Below, in pieces: positions 46,750-55,419 of a DNA stretch of 64,000 bases. This DNA is from Glacieibacterium sp965200405. GTDB taxonomy: Bacteria > Pseudomonadota > Alphaproteobacteria > Sphingomonadales > Sphingomonadaceae. The stretch's first letter is position 1. Each line of letters begins with the position of its first letter. The DNA is taken from positions 2,046,001 to 2,110,000 of the forward strand of contig NZ_OZ241356.1 of NCBI RefSeq assembly GCF_965200405.1. Direction: 5' to 3'. A program made the position numbers and the translations under genes. Below the pieces are notes generated by a model. It was not told the DNA's origin and ran no database searches. It saw nothing but the letters and a program-made list of their open reading frames with translations.

Positions 46750-46805
46750 TACGGTAGCTCTGGACAGCGGGCGCCGGCTCGCCTAGTCCGCCGTCTCCCG
46801 GTTTC

Positions 46806-46880
<75 letters not shown>

Positions 46881-46992
46881 TTCCCAAGACGTTGAATCGT
46901 GACTGTCACCGGGAGGGCTTCCCGGCGGCAGATTCGCCGTTGCGCGCCGTAACGAACCTGAACAAGTCTTAATGTTGTTGCAAGTACTTCAA

Positions 46993-47028
46993 GATGAATA
47001 CTTGTTAATATCATGATGAATACTTATT
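46993..47028. promoter_or_regulatory. Paired direct repeats in AT-rich upstream region
   Basis: GATGAATACTTGTT (46993-47006) and GATGAATACTTATT (47015-47028) are 13/14 identical and 22 bases apart, two helical turns. The first overlaps an inverted repeat CAAGTA...TACTTG (46981-47004). The block lies about 110-145 bases before the glycine-zipper gene in an unusually AT-rich stretch. It looks like a tandem operator. Confidence 0.45.
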
Positions 47029-47137
47029 CAGTAAATTATTATGCTCGATCGTGCGTCCAATTGTCTTGATGATCCGTTATTGTTGCATCTGCGGCTTGAG
47101 TATCATGGCTGCAGCCCTGTTCGATAAGGAGAACAAC

Positions 47138-47716
47138 ATGTTGCGCAAGCTCACGCTGGGTCTCTCGGCCCTTTCGATCCTGTCGATGCCGATCGCCGCG
47201 ACTGCGCAGGACAATGGCTACCGCGATCGTGACTCGGTCAGCCGCCAGGAACTGCGCGACAACCGCGACAATATTCGCGAGCAGCGCCAGGATGTTCGTG
47301 ACGCCCAGCGCTATGGCACTCGCCAGGATGTTCGCGAAGAACGCCGCGACCTGCGCGAGGCACGCAACGAGCAGCGCCGCGATCGCCAGGATTGGCGGAC
47401 GTATCGCAACTATGACTACAACCGTCCGCAGCCGGGCAATCGCGCTTACTACGCCGATCAATATTATCGCGATGGGCGCTACTACCAGCCGCGCCGGCTG
47501 AGCGTGAACGACCGGATCTACCGTGGCCAGGACAATCGCTATTATTGCCGCCGCAGCGACGGCACGACCGGCCTGGTCATCGGTGCGCTGGGTGGCGGCG
47601 TCCTGGGCAACGCGCTTTCCGCCGGTGGGTCGAAGACGCTCGGGACATTGCTTGGCGGCGGTCTCGGTGGACTGCTCGGCCGCTCGGTCGACCGGAACAA
47701 CGTTTCCTGCCGCTAA
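47138..47716 (+). CDS. Glycine-zipper 2TM-type envelope protein
   Basis: A 192-residue exported protein. A signal peptide (about 1-23, LGLSALSILSMPIAATAQ) leads into an Arg/Asp/Glu/Gln-rich charged helix (about 30-90; NIREQRQDVRDAQRYGTRQ and REERRDLREARNEQRRDRQD), a Tyr-rich stretch (DQYYRDGRYYQP) and a C-terminal glycine zipper (TTGLVIGALGGGVLGNALSA, GTLLGGGLGGLLGRSVD). The middle recalls RcnB-like periplasmic proteins and the end the glycine-zipper 2TM family. AAGGAGA six bases before ATG 47138 fixes the start. It probably acts in the envelope under stress. Confidence 0.82.
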   Translation: MLRKLTLGLSALSILSMPIAATAQDNGYRDRDSVSRQELRDNRDNIREQRQDVRDAQRYGTRQDVREERRDLREARNEQRRDRQDWRTYRNYDYNRPQPGNRAYYADQYYRDGRYYQPRRLSVNDRIYRGQDNRYYCRRSDGTTGLVIGALGGGVLGNALSAGGSKTLGTLLGGGLGGLLGRSVDRNNVSCR

Positions 47717-47737
47717 CACACAGGTTCGTCCGCGGGA

Positions 47738-47765
47738 GGGCATCGGCGCAAGCCGGTGCCCTTTT
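47738..47765 (+). terminator. Rho-independent terminator
   Basis: GGGCATCGGC (47738-47747) pairs with GCCGGTGCCC (47752-47761), with one G-T wobble and a GCAA tetraloop, followed by TTTT. It ends the glycine-zipper gene. Confidence 0.9.
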
Positions 47766-47809
47766 CGCATGGGGTTCTAAGCGCAGTGCTTATCGGCTAG
47801 GAGGCGGTC

Positions 47810-48328
47810 ATGCCTGCTTCCGCCTCCCGCGGCTCCGCCATCCGTGCCGCCATCGTGCTGGTGCCGTTGCTCAATCTGCTCGGTGGTGCGTCGGCCAAGG
47901 TTTCGGGCTCGGTCGCCGACAGCGCGTGGTTTAAGTCGCTAGTCCTGCCCGCCGCCCAGCCGCCCGGCCTTGCCTTCCCGATCGCCTGGACGATTCTCTA
48001 CTCGTTGATGGCGGTCGCTGCTGCGCTGGTTTGGGGAACCCGGGTCCGCGGTCGCTGGATCGCCCTGGGGCTGTTCGCCGCGCAGCTCGCGCTCAACCTC
48101 GCCTGGGCACCGCTGTTCTTCGGGGCGCACCAGCTGTTCTACAGCCTGATCCTGCTGGGTATCATCTGGCTTGCGGCGATAATCACGACTTTTGCTTTTG
48201 GCCGGGTCAACCGGGTGGCAGCGTGGCTGATGCTTCCCTATCTTGTATGGCTGAGCTTCGCTGCCGCGCTCAACTTTGATATCTGGCAACATAATCCGGG
48301 CGCTTCCGCCCAAATGCAGGAACGCTGA
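47810..48328 (+). CDS. TspO/MBR family protein
   Basis: A 172-residue inner-membrane protein of the TspO/peripheral benzodiazepine receptor family, with five helices. Family marks are LPAAQPPGLAFPIAWTILYS, the Ala/Trp-rich LFAAQLALNLAWAPLFFGAH, and LMLPYLVWLSFAAALNFDIW. Homologues bind porphyrins and affect tetrapyrrole and stress metabolism. GGAGG precedes ATG 47810 by five bases. UbiK starts two bases after the stop, so the genes are probably co-transcribed. Confidence 0.92.
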   Translation: MPASASRGSAIRAAIVLVPLLNLLGGASAKVSGSVADSAWFKSLVLPAAQPPGLAFPIAWTILYSLMAVAAALVWGTRVRGRWIALGLFAAQLALNLAWAPLFFGAHQLFYSLILLGIIWLAAIITTFAFGRVNRVAAWLMLPYLVWLSFAAALNFDIWQHNPGASAQMQER

Positions 48329-48330
48329 CC

Positions 48331-48591
48331 ATGCAGTCGCAGAACCGCATCTTCGAAGACCTGTCCAAGGTCGCCACCTCCGCCATGGGCACCTTCGCCG
48401 GCGTCGGCCGCGAGATCGAGACCGCGGCACGTAACCGCATGCGCGACATGGTCGGCGGCCTCGACATGGTCGAGCGCGACGAGTTCGAGGCGGTCAAGGC
48501 GATGGCTGCCACCGCCCGCGCCGAAGTCGAAGTGCTGCGCGCCGAGATCGCTGCATTGCGCTCCGCACAGGCCGGGACCGCCACTGGATGA
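48331..48591 (+). CDS. UbiK accessory factor for ubiquinone biosynthesis
   Basis: An 86-residue all-helical protein of the UbiK (YqiC/BMFP) family, which assists the Ubi complex in ubiquinone synthesis under aerobic growth. It opens MQSQNRIFEDLSKVATSAMG, then has FAGVGREIETAARNRMRDMV and a coiled-coil C-terminus ARAEVEVLRAEIAALRSAQ. It starts two bases after tspO. The COQ9-like protein at 50011 in the same run hints at a shared quinone theme. Confidence 0.9.
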   Translation: MQSQNRIFEDLSKVATSAMGTFAGVGREIETAARNRMRDMVGGLDMVERDEFEAVKAMAATARAEVEVLRAEIAALRSAQAGTATG

Positions 48592-48691
48592 GATTTATCC
48601 CCAGCTATATTGCGAAATCGGCGGTTGCCGAGGTTGCACGTTACACATTCACGCGTCAGCTTGGCGCAATTACCAGGCAGGAGTGTCGGGC

Positions 48692-49207
48692 ATGAACGTC
48701 GACTTCGCCTTCTCCCCGGCGCCAGCCGCGCCGATCGATATGCTCGAGCATTATTTCAACGCGAACGGCCATGCCTTCGAGCGTAGCGGCGACGAGGAAA
48801 TCACAGCGTCGGTCACTGGCGAGTGGGCGACCTATCAGCTCCGCGCGCTGTGGCGAGAGGAGGAGCACGTCCTCCAGCTTATCGCCATGCCGGAACTGCG
48901 CGTGCCCGACGGCAAGCGTGCCGCGATCTACGAGACGCTGGGCCTGATCAACGAGCAATTGTGGATTGGTCATTTCGAGATGTGGTCGGCGGACGGTGCT
49001 TTGCTGTTCCGCCACGCGACCCTGCTCGATAGCGATGACGAGGACGAGGACATCGACCTGACGCTCGGCCAGGCCGAGATGCTGGTCGAAGCGGCGGTCG
49101 ACGAGTGCGATCGCTATTACCCGGTGTTTCAGTTCGTACTGTGGGCGGGCAAGACGCCGGCCGATGCCATGGCCGCCGCGTTGCTCGACACCGTCGGCGA
49201 GGCTTGA
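48692..49207 (+). CDS. YbjN domain-containing protein
   Basis: A 171-residue protein of the YbjN/T3SS-chaperone-like fold. It has PIDMLEHYFNANGHAFERSG, ITASVTGEWATYQLRALWRE, LGLINEQLWIGHFEMWSADG and a very acidic loop SDDEDEDIDLTLGQ before the last helix. YbjN proteins influence motility and envelope phenotypes in enterobacteria; the mechanism is unclear. AGGAG nine bases before ATG 48692 supports the start. The stop overlaps the proC start (TTGA). Confidence 0.88.
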   Translation: MNVDFAFSPAPAAPIDMLEHYFNANGHAFERSGDEEITASVTGEWATYQLRALWREEEHVLQLIAMPELRVPDGKRAAIYETLGLINEQLWIGHFEMWSADGALLFRHATLLDSDDEDEDIDLTLGQAEMLVEAAVDECDRYYPVFQFVLWAGKTPADAMAAALLDTVGEA

Positions 49208-50001
49208 GCCCGGACCTCACCCGGATCGGCAGCGTCTGGCTGCTCGGCTGCGGCAACATGGGCGGCGCGCTACTGCACCGTTGGGTTGCGGCAGGGCTGA
49301 CCCGGATAACGATCATCGACCCCAGCCCGCGCGACTTGCCGAACGGGGTTGACGCTGGCGCGGCGGCTCCGGCCGGAACAGGCCCGGACGTGCTGGTACT
49401 GGCGGTCAAGCCGCAATTGCTTGCGGAGGCCGCGGTGCCGCTGCTGGCGCGGTTGAAGCCTGATACGCTGGTCGTTTCGATCCTCGCCGGCACGACTTGC
49501 GCGACACTAAGCTCGTTGTTCGAGGGCAGGGCGGTGGTTCGTACCATGCCCAATACGCCGGCGCGCATCGGCCAAGGGGTCACTGCATTGTTCGCTCCGC
49601 AGGCAGCCGGGCGAGAAGCTGCCGAGGCATTGATGGCTGCGGCGGGAACAGCGGTCTGGCTCGACGACGAGGGCCAGTTCGACGCCGTGACCGCCGTGTC
49701 GGGCTCGGGCCCCGCCTATGTATTTGCGTTCATCGAGGCGCTTGCCGCGGCTGGCGTCGCGGGCGGATTGCCCGAGAAGCTCGCCGCCGAATTGGCGCTG
49801 CGCACGGTCGGCGGCGCGGCGGCACTGGCGATGACCGGGGAGGCAGATCCGACGGCATTGCGGATCGCCGTGACCAGTCCGAACGGCACGACGGCGGCGG
49901 GACTGGCCGTGCTTGGCGCCGACGCCGCGCTCGACCGACTGGTCACGGCGACCGTGGCTGCGGCGCAAAACCGCTCCCTCGAACTCGGCAGACCGGTTTA
50001 G
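49204..50001 (+). CDS. proC: Pyrroline-5-carboxylate reductase
   Basis: A 265-residue enzyme making L-proline from pyrroline-5-carboxylate with NAD(P)H. The dinucleotide site is VWLLGCGNMGGALLHRWV, followed by VLVLAVKPQLLAEAA, RAVVRTMPNTPARIGQGVTA, VTAVSGSGPAYVFAFIEAL and the C-terminal ITSP-type motif as AVTSPNGTTAAGL. The start is TTG 49204, overlapping the ybjN stop by four bases, so the two are translationally coupled. Confidence 0.93.
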   Translation: MSPDLTRIGSVWLLGCGNMGGALLHRWVAAGLTRITIIDPSPRDLPNGVDAGAAAPAGTGPDVLVLAVKPQLLAEAAVPLLARLKPDTLVVSILAGTTCATLSSLFEGRAVVRTMPNTPARIGQGVTALFAPQAAGREAAEALMAAAGTAVWLDDEGQFDAVTAVSGSGPAYVFAFIEALAAAGVAGGLPEKLAAELALRTVGGAAALAMTGEADPTALRIAVTSPNGTTAAGLAVLGADAALDRLVTATVAAAQNRSLELGRPV

Positions 50002-50010
50002 GGTCGCAAC

Positions 50011-50580
50011 ATGGCGACCGACGATCAGATACTGGACGGCTGGCTGGCAGCGATCGAGCGTGACGGTTGGGTGCTGGCCCGCATCGACAGCGCCGCGGTA
50101 CTTGCGGAGGTCAGCCCGGCGGACGTGGCAGCAGTCTATCCCGACCGCTGGAGCGCGTTGCGTGGGATGCAGCGCCGTCTCGACCGCGCCGCGCTCGGCG
50201 AGGCCGGGGCCGACAAGGACGCCAGCATCCGCGACCGGCTGTTCGGCCTGATGATGGCGCGCTTTGATGCCGCCGAGGACTCAAAGCCTGCGATCCGGGT
50301 TGTCGCGGAAGCCGCACGTCGAGATCCCGGCCTTGTCGCCTTCTTCATGGTTACCGCACCGGTCTCGATCGCCCGGATTGCCCAGGCAGCCGGGGTCGAT
50401 ACCGGCGGCTGGCTCGGGCCACTGCGGGTCAAGGCGCTGACGATCCTAATGGTCCAGGTGTCGCGGACCTGGCTGGACGACGAGGATCCCGACCTTGGCG
50501 CGACCATGAAGGCGCTCGACGCGGCGCTGGAGCGAGCTGAGCGCTGGGGCGCGCGTTTCCAGTCGGGATCGGTCGCCTGA
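50011..50580 (+). CDS. COQ9/TetR-fold protein
   Basis: A 189-residue helical protein. The N-terminal ~55 residues resemble a TetR DNA-binding domain (DDQILDGWLAAIERDGWVLA, AVLAEVSPADVAAVYPDRWS). The C-terminus has the COQ9-like pattern TWLDDEDPDLGATMKALDAA. COQ9 keeps a TetR-like fold but binds quinone-pathway lipids rather than DNA. With ubiK two genes upstream a quinone role is attractive, but a TetR-type regulator cannot be ruled out. It begins nine bases after proC. Confidence 0.7.
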   Translation: MATDDQILDGWLAAIERDGWVLARIDSAAVLAEVSPADVAAVYPDRWSALRGMQRRLDRAALGEAGADKDASIRDRLFGLMMARFDAAEDSKPAIRVVAEAARRDPGLVAFFMVTAPVSIARIAQAAGVDTGGWLGPLRVKALTILMVQVSRTWLDDEDPDLGATMKALDAALERAERWGARFQSGSVA

Positions 50581-50583
50581 CGC

Positions 50584-51093
50584 CTACAGGGTCGACTGCA
50601 GCGCCTCGACCAACGGCCGGTCCTCGGGCGGGATGAAGCCGGACAGTACAGCCCAGAAGCCGGTGACCGCGCCTTGGCCGGCTGCGGCATAGGCTGCGGC
50701 CATGCCGGTTCGCAGTTCGACGAACAGTTGCGCCTCCAGTGCAGCGCCGGCGGCCGTCAGGTGCAGCAGCCGCTGCCGCCGGTCACGGGCACCGACCTCG
50801 GTGACCACCAGCGCCTTGGTCTGCAGCTCGCCCAGTACCCGGCTCAGCGATTGCTTGGTGATGTTGAGCAGTTGCAGCAGGTCGCTGACCGGCATCGCTG
50901 GCCGACGCGCGATGAAGTACAGCGCACGGTGATGCGCCCGGCCCAATCCCTTCGACGCCAGCATGTCGTCGGCACCCCGGATCATGTTGCTGTAGCCGAA
51001 ATACAGCAGCTCGATCCCGCGCCGGATCTCGGCCTCGCGCAAGAACAGTGGCGATGCGCCGGCTTTGGGGACCAAGGAAAGTGCGTCAGCCAT
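50584..51093 (-). CDS. MarR-family transcriptional regulator
   Basis: A 169-residue winged-helix regulator. The core motifs are GLGRAHHRALYFIARRPAMP, VSDLLQLLNITKQSLSRVLG (recognition helix) and ALVVTEVGARDRRQRLLHLT (wing), flanked by dimer helices. ATG 51093 (MADALSLVPKAG) is preferred; an ATG at 51153 would run into the ilvE promoter. It is divergent from ilvE across 74 bases, so it may regulate ilvE, itself, or both. Confidence 0.9.
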   Translation of the reverse strand: MADALSLVPKAGASPLFLREAEIRRGIELLYFGYSNMIRGADDMLASKGLGRAHHRALYFIARRPAMPVSDLLQLLNITKQSLSRVLGELQTKALVVTEVGARDRRQRLLHLTAAGAALEAQLFVELRTGMAAAYAAAGQGAVTGFWAVLSGFIPPEDRPLVEALQSTL

Positions 51094-51167
51094 GTTGACG
51101 TATTTTACACACAATGTTACCGGCGGCAACCATTCTGTGATATAAACAAACAAGTCCGGAGTAGCAT
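51094..51167. promoter_or_regulatory. Shared divergent promoter region of marR-type gene and ilvE
   Basis: These 74 bases, AT-rich for the genome, contain TTGACG (51096-51101) followed by TTTTACACACAATGTTA and GTGATATAAAC nearer ilvE. GGAG precedes the ilvE GTG. Both promoters must lie here, making it the likely operator of the MarR protein. Confidence 0.5.
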
Positions 51168-52040
51168 GTGATCGAGGCCACCTTCGACGATCGCGACGGT
51201 TTCATCTGGTTCGACGGTGCCCTGCGGCCCTGGCGCGAGGCCAATATCCATATCCTGACGCACGCCATGCACTATGCCAGCGCGGTATTCGAAGGCCAGC
51301 GCTGCTATGGCGGCACGGTGTTCAAGCTGCGTGAGCACAGCGAGCGTCTGGTCAACTCCGCCAAGCTGCTTGGCTTCGACATTCCCTGGTCGCTCGACCA
51401 GATCGATGCCGCGACCAACGAGACGATCGTCGCGAACGGTCTCAGCGACTGCTACGTACGCCCGATCGCCTGGCGCGGTTCGGAGCAGATGGGCGTCGCC
51501 GCGCAAAAGACCAAGCCGCACCTCGCCATCGCCTGCTGGGAATGGGGTGCCTATTTCGGCGACGAGGCGCTGGCCAAGGGGCTCCGACTCAACGTTGCGC
51601 CGTGGCGTCGCCCGGCGCCCTATACCGCGCCGACGAAGGCCAAGGCTGCCGGCTTGTACATGATCTGCACCCTATCGAAGCATGCTGCCGCGGCGGCCGG
51701 CTATGACGACGCCCTGATGCTCGACTGGCGCGGCCAGGTCGCCGAGGCGACTGGCGCCAACATCTTCTTCCTCAAGGACGGCAAGCTCCACACGCCGACT
51801 CCCGACTGCTTCCTCGACGGTATCACCCGACGGACCGTCATCGGGCTGGCGCAGCATCGTGGCATCGAGGTCGTCGAGCGCGTGATCTGGCCCGAGGAGC
51901 TTGAGACTTTCGAGCAGGCATTCCTGACCGGGAGTGCGGCCGAGGTTACGCCGCTGGCCGAGATTGGACCGTGGCGGTTCGAAGTCGGTGCGCTGACGCG
52001 GCAGCTTCAGGCCGATTACGCCGCACTCGTTCGCGGGTAA
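51168..52040 (+). CDS. ilvE: Branched-chain amino acid aminotransferase
   Basis: A 290-residue fold-type IV PLP enzyme that transaminates Leu, Ile and Val with 2-oxoglutarate/Glu. Motifs are FDGALRPWREANIHILTHAM, HYASAVFEGQRCYGGTVF, the PLP Lys159 in TKAKAAGLYMICTL, and GQVAEATGANIFFLKDG followed by LDGITRRTVIGLA. The start is GTG 51168 with GGAG eight bases upstream. Length and motifs are complete. D-amino acid aminotransferase or ADC lyase are relatives but the HYASAVFEG pattern favours IlvE. Confidence 0.92.
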   Translation: MIEATFDDRDGFIWFDGALRPWREANIHILTHAMHYASAVFEGQRCYGGTVFKLREHSERLVNSAKLLGFDIPWSLDQIDAATNETIVANGLSDCYVRPIAWRGSEQMGVAAQKTKPHLAIACWEWGAYFGDEALAKGLRLNVAPWRRPAPYTAPTKAKAAGLYMICTLSKHAAAAAGYDDALMLDWRGQVAEATGANIFFLKDGKLHTPTPDCFLDGITRRTVIGLAQHRGIEVVERVIWPEELETFEQAFLTGSAAEVTPLAEIGPWRFEVGALTRQLQADYAALVRG

Positions 52041-52195
52041 ATTAGCAACACTCGGGCGCGATGAGCGGGCCGGCCGGCGTGTACAGGCTTGCCGCACTGC
52101 ATCAATTCGCCTAACTCGGGGTCTCTAGCGTTCACGCAACGGACACATTGTCGGTTCAATGCTCCCCGAAGTTTCGGAATGATGAGTTAGCAACG

Positions 52196-52426
52196 ATGCG
52201 TTCGAGCTTTTACCCAGTCCTGGCTGCGGTGATCCTTTCCGGGGTACTTTGGGTCATCCCCTCGCTGGGTACTCAGGGCATGGGGACGATCGGCCAACGC
52301 TTTGCGCATGTCGATCGTGACTTGATGAGCGAGGCTACGGCCGCGCCGGGCGATCGCGACTCCGACGCAGTTCGCGCGACCCTGCTGCATGCCGATGCCG
52401 TCGTCGAATCGGCTGCGGGGCGCTAA
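52196..52426 (+). CDS. Small exported or membrane protein (76 aa), unknown
   Basis: A 76-residue frame starting ATG 52196 with an N-terminal hydrophobic segment (about 6-24, YPVLAAVILSGVLWVIPSL) followed by a polar tail RFAHVDRDLMSEATAAPGD. The start has no strong ribosome site. It lies 101 bases before the SLBB exporter on the same strand. I recognise no family; codon use is ordinary for the window. Confidence 0.5.
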   Translation: MRSSFYPVLAAVILSGVLWVIPSLGTQGMGTIGQRFAHVDRDLMSEATAAPGDRDSDAVRATLLHADAVVESAAGR

Positions 52427-52527
52427 AGCCGATTCCGACTTCCTCACGGCCACCTGCATTTTCGCGTCGATTGACGCCGTACGCCACCAACCCTAAACCC
52501 CGCGTTCGACAAGCGGGTGGAGTGATA

Positions 52528-55413
52528 ATGCCAATTCGGCTCGGCACTGCCGCGGTAGCAACCGCGATGCTCATGCTCGCGTCGGCAGCACTGGCCCAGA
52601 CGATCGATCCGCGCATCCTGCAGCAGGTGCAGGGCCAACTTGGCGCAGGCGGAACGTCGCAGAACCCGATCAGTCCGATCGATCGTGCGCGGGAGGCAAG
52701 CGTTCCGGCCGCCGACCCCCTAGGCACCACGCGCCTCGACACGCCCGAGGAGCAGGAACTGCGGCGGCTGCAATCGCGCAACGCCATCGCGCGGCTGTAC
52801 ACGCCGTCGCCGGTGGAGCGCGAGTTCCGCGACCGCCTGTCGGATCCGACATTGCGCCAGTTCGGCTATGAACTGTTTCAGTCGGTGCGAGGCAGCCCGG
52901 GCCCGCTGACCGGATCGGTAAGCGACTCCTACGTCATCGGTATCGGCGACGACGTCGTCGTGCAATTTCAGGGCGCCACCAACGACAGCAAGACGGTTCG
53001 CGTCGATCGCGAAGGCCGGCTGGTCGTCAACCCGTTGCCGCCGATCCCGGCCAGCGGTCGTACACTTGGTGCGGTGCGCGCCGATCTGGCGGCGGCAACC
53101 CGGCGCACGCTGCTCGGTACCGACGTCTATGTCTCGCTCGGCGGCGTGCGTGCCGCGACGGTGTTCGTCGGCGGCGAGGTCGAGCGTCCCGGGCAGTTCC
53201 AGTTGACGTCGCTCGCCGATATCAGCGCCGCGCTGGCGCAGGCCGGCGGCGTGCGTCGAACCGGTTCACTCCGCAATATCCGCATCGTTCGCGGCGGCGC
53301 GACGATCACGGTCGACCTTTACGGCCTGCTCGGGATCGGCACGCCGCCTTCGGTCAGGCTGCGCGATGGCGACCGGATCATCGTGCCGGTGATCGGCGAT
53401 ACCGTTGCTGTCGCCGGCAACGTCGCGCGCCCGGGCATCTACGAAATCCGGCGCGGCACCTCGGTCGGCGCTCTGCTCGATTTTGCCGGCGGGCCACTGC
53501 GTCCCCGCGGCAACTCCGTGGCGATCAGCCGGATCGGGCCCGACGGCTCCGAATCCTTCGTGCCGCAAGCCCTGTTGACCAGCACCTTGCTCCCCGGCGA
53601 CGCGATCCAGTTGACCGGCGGCAGTGCCGGCGGTGCGTCGGGCCGCGTTCTGCTGAGGGGCTATGTTGCCAATCCTGGGCCGCGCGCGCTGGGCGCTGCC
53701 CCAACGGTGCGCGACCTGCTTGGCAGTGTCTCCGACCTGAAGTTCGATACCTACCTGCCGATGGCGGTCCTGGTGCGCCGCGATCCCGAGACGGCGGCCC
53801 GCGTCTTCCAGCCGGTCAACCTGCTGACCGCGCTGCGTTCGACGCCGGGTGTCGCCTTGCGCAGCGATGACCGGCTGTACGTCTTCAGCCGCTCCGACAT
53901 CGAGTTTCTCAACCGCTCGCCGGTGCGCCGCATTGTGCTGGGCCAGCCCAATTCGCTGCGCGAGTGCACCTCGCTCGACCGGCTCGAAGCCCTGGTTCGC
54001 GATACACAGTCGTCGCGGTTCAGTGCAGTGACGCGCGGCAGCTTCATCGTCGAGCGCAACGGACAGAGCGATGTCGGTGCTGTCGGCGGGGTGCAGACGT
54101 CCATTCGCAACGACGACAGCCTGCGCTCGGGTCCGGATCAGGTCGGCCTGGCACGTGCCGGCGGAGCAACGGCGATGACCTCGCAGGAAGCTGCGCGCGC
54201 CAACGCGTTGCGCAATACCAATACCAGCACCAACAATGCCGACGATGGCAGCGACCAGTATCAGTATCAGGACCGGGATTGGGATCGTTACCGTGACACT
54301 GACGCCGACCCGACGCTAGGCCAGTCGGCGCGCAGCGTGCGCGACACTGGACGTTGCCCGGCCGTGTTCGAGGAGGAGCCCGAACTGCTGCCGGTGTTGA
54401 TCGAGAATGCCGTCGCGGTCAGCGGTTCGATCCGCCGTCCCGGTGCTTATCCGATCGCCGGTCCGGTCAGCGCCCGCGACCTGTCCGCCGCGGCCGAGGG
54501 CCTGCTGGTCAACGCCTCGTCACTGACCCTAGATATCACCCACGCCGGCAGGGACGGGGTCGCCGCTCAGCAGCAGATCCCCGTCGATCCGTCGAGTACC
54601 GTGCTCGCGTCGACGACTATTTCCGCCGGCGACGACGTGCGCTTCAATGCCGCCCAGCCGCAGTACGAGCCTGGTGGCGTGCTGCTGACCGGCGAGTTCG
54701 CGCGGCCCGGCCTGTACTCGATCCGCAAGGGCGAGACGCTGTCCCAGCTGATCGCCCGGGCCGGTGGCCTTTCGCAATACTCCTACCCTTACGGCACAGT
54801 GTTCACGCGGCGCAGCGTCAAGGAACTGCAACAGGACGGTTTCCGCCGGACCGGGCGCGAGCTGACCAGCGGTTTGTTGGCGGCAACGGCGCGCAAGACC
54901 GGGCAGGGCGGCGGCGACTCGCTGATCGCCGCACAGGGCCTGATTACCCAGCTGTCCACCGTCGAGGCACCCGGGCGTGTCGTTGTCGAGGCCGACCCAC
55001 GCGCGCTGGCGCTGCGTCCCGACCTCGATACGGTGCTCGAATCCGGCGACGCGATCTATGTGCCCAAGCGCCCGAACTTCGTGCTGGCACTCGGCGACGT
55101 CAACAACCCCGGCGCGCTGCAGTTCGTCGAGGGCAAGACCATCGCCGATTATCTGGGCGAGACCGGCGGCACCCAGTTCAGCGCCGACAAGAAGCGCATC
55201 TTCGTCGTCCTGCCGAACGGCACCTCGCAGCCGCTCAAGCAGGGCCGCTGGCAGCGTACTGCCGCCGCCGCGAATATCCCGCCGGGCTCGACGATCATCG
55301 TGCCCAAGAACATCGACCCGCTGTTCGGGCTCGACATCGCGCGCGACATCGCCACCATCGTCGGTACGTTGTTCACCTCGCTGGCTACCGTCGCCGTGCT
55401 CGCGACGCGCTAG
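52528..55413 (+). CDS. SLBB-domain polysaccharide export protein (large Wza-like)
   Basis: A 961-residue envelope protein, over twice the length of E. coli Wza. A signal peptide (about 1-24, ATAMLMLASAALA) leads into the Poly_export domain (SYVIGIGDDVVVQFQGATND, VDREGRLVVNPLPPIPASGR). At least four SLBB-type modules follow (VFVGGEVERPGQFQLTSLAD, VAGNVARPGIYEIRRGTSVG, ISGSIRRPGAYPIAG-like, LTGEFARPGLYSIRKGETLS, ALGDVNNPGALQFVEG). A low-complexity Asn/Thr then Asp/Tyr/Arg/Gln stretch (about 555-600) splits the chain. A hydrophobic segment closes it. GGAG before ATG 52528 supports the start. Confidence 0.88.
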   Translation: MPIRLGTAAVATAMLMLASAALAQTIDPRILQQVQGQLGAGGTSQNPISPIDRAREASVPAADPLGTTRLDTPEEQELRRLQSRNAIARLYTPSPVEREFRDRLSDPTLRQFGYELFQSVRGSPGPLTGSVSDSYVIGIGDDVVVQFQGATNDSKTVRVDREGRLVVNPLPPIPASGRTLGAVRADLAAATRRTLLGTDVYVSLGGVRAATVFVGGEVERPGQFQLTSLADISAALAQAGGVRRTGSLRNIRIVRGGATITVDLYGLLGIGTPPSVRLRDGDRIIVPVIGDTVAVAGNVARPGIYEIRRGTSVGALLDFAGGPLRPRGNSVAISRIGPDGSESFVPQALLTSTLLPGDAIQLTGGSAGGASGRVLLRGYVANPGPRALGAAPTVRDLLGSVSDLKFDTYLPMAVLVRRDPETAARVFQPVNLLTALRSTPGVALRSDDRLYVFSRSDIEFLNRSPVRRIVLGQPNSLRECTSLDRLEALVRDTQSSRFSAVTRGSFIVERNGQSDVGAVGGVQTSIRNDDSLRSGPDQVGLARAGGATAMTSQEAARANALRNTNTSTNNADDGSDQYQYQDRDWDRYRDTDADPTLGQSARSVRDTGRCPAVFEEEPELLPVLIENAVAVSGSIRRPGAYPIAGPVSARDLSAAAEGLLVNASSLTLDITHAGRDGVAAQQQIPVDPSSTVLASTTISAGDDVRFNAAQPQYEPGGVLLTGEFARPGLYSIRKGETLSQLIARAGGLSQYSYPYGTVFTRRSVKELQQDGFRRTGRELTSGLLAATARKTGQGGGDSLIAAQGLITQLSTVEAPGRVVVEADPRALALRPDLDTVLESGDAIYVPKRPNFVLALGDVNNPGALQFVEGKTIADYLGETGGTQFSADKKRIFVVLPNGTSQPLKQGRWQRTAAAANIPPGSTIIVPKNIDPLFGLDIARDIATIVGTLFTSLATVAVLATR

Positions 55414-55419
55414 CCGGCG

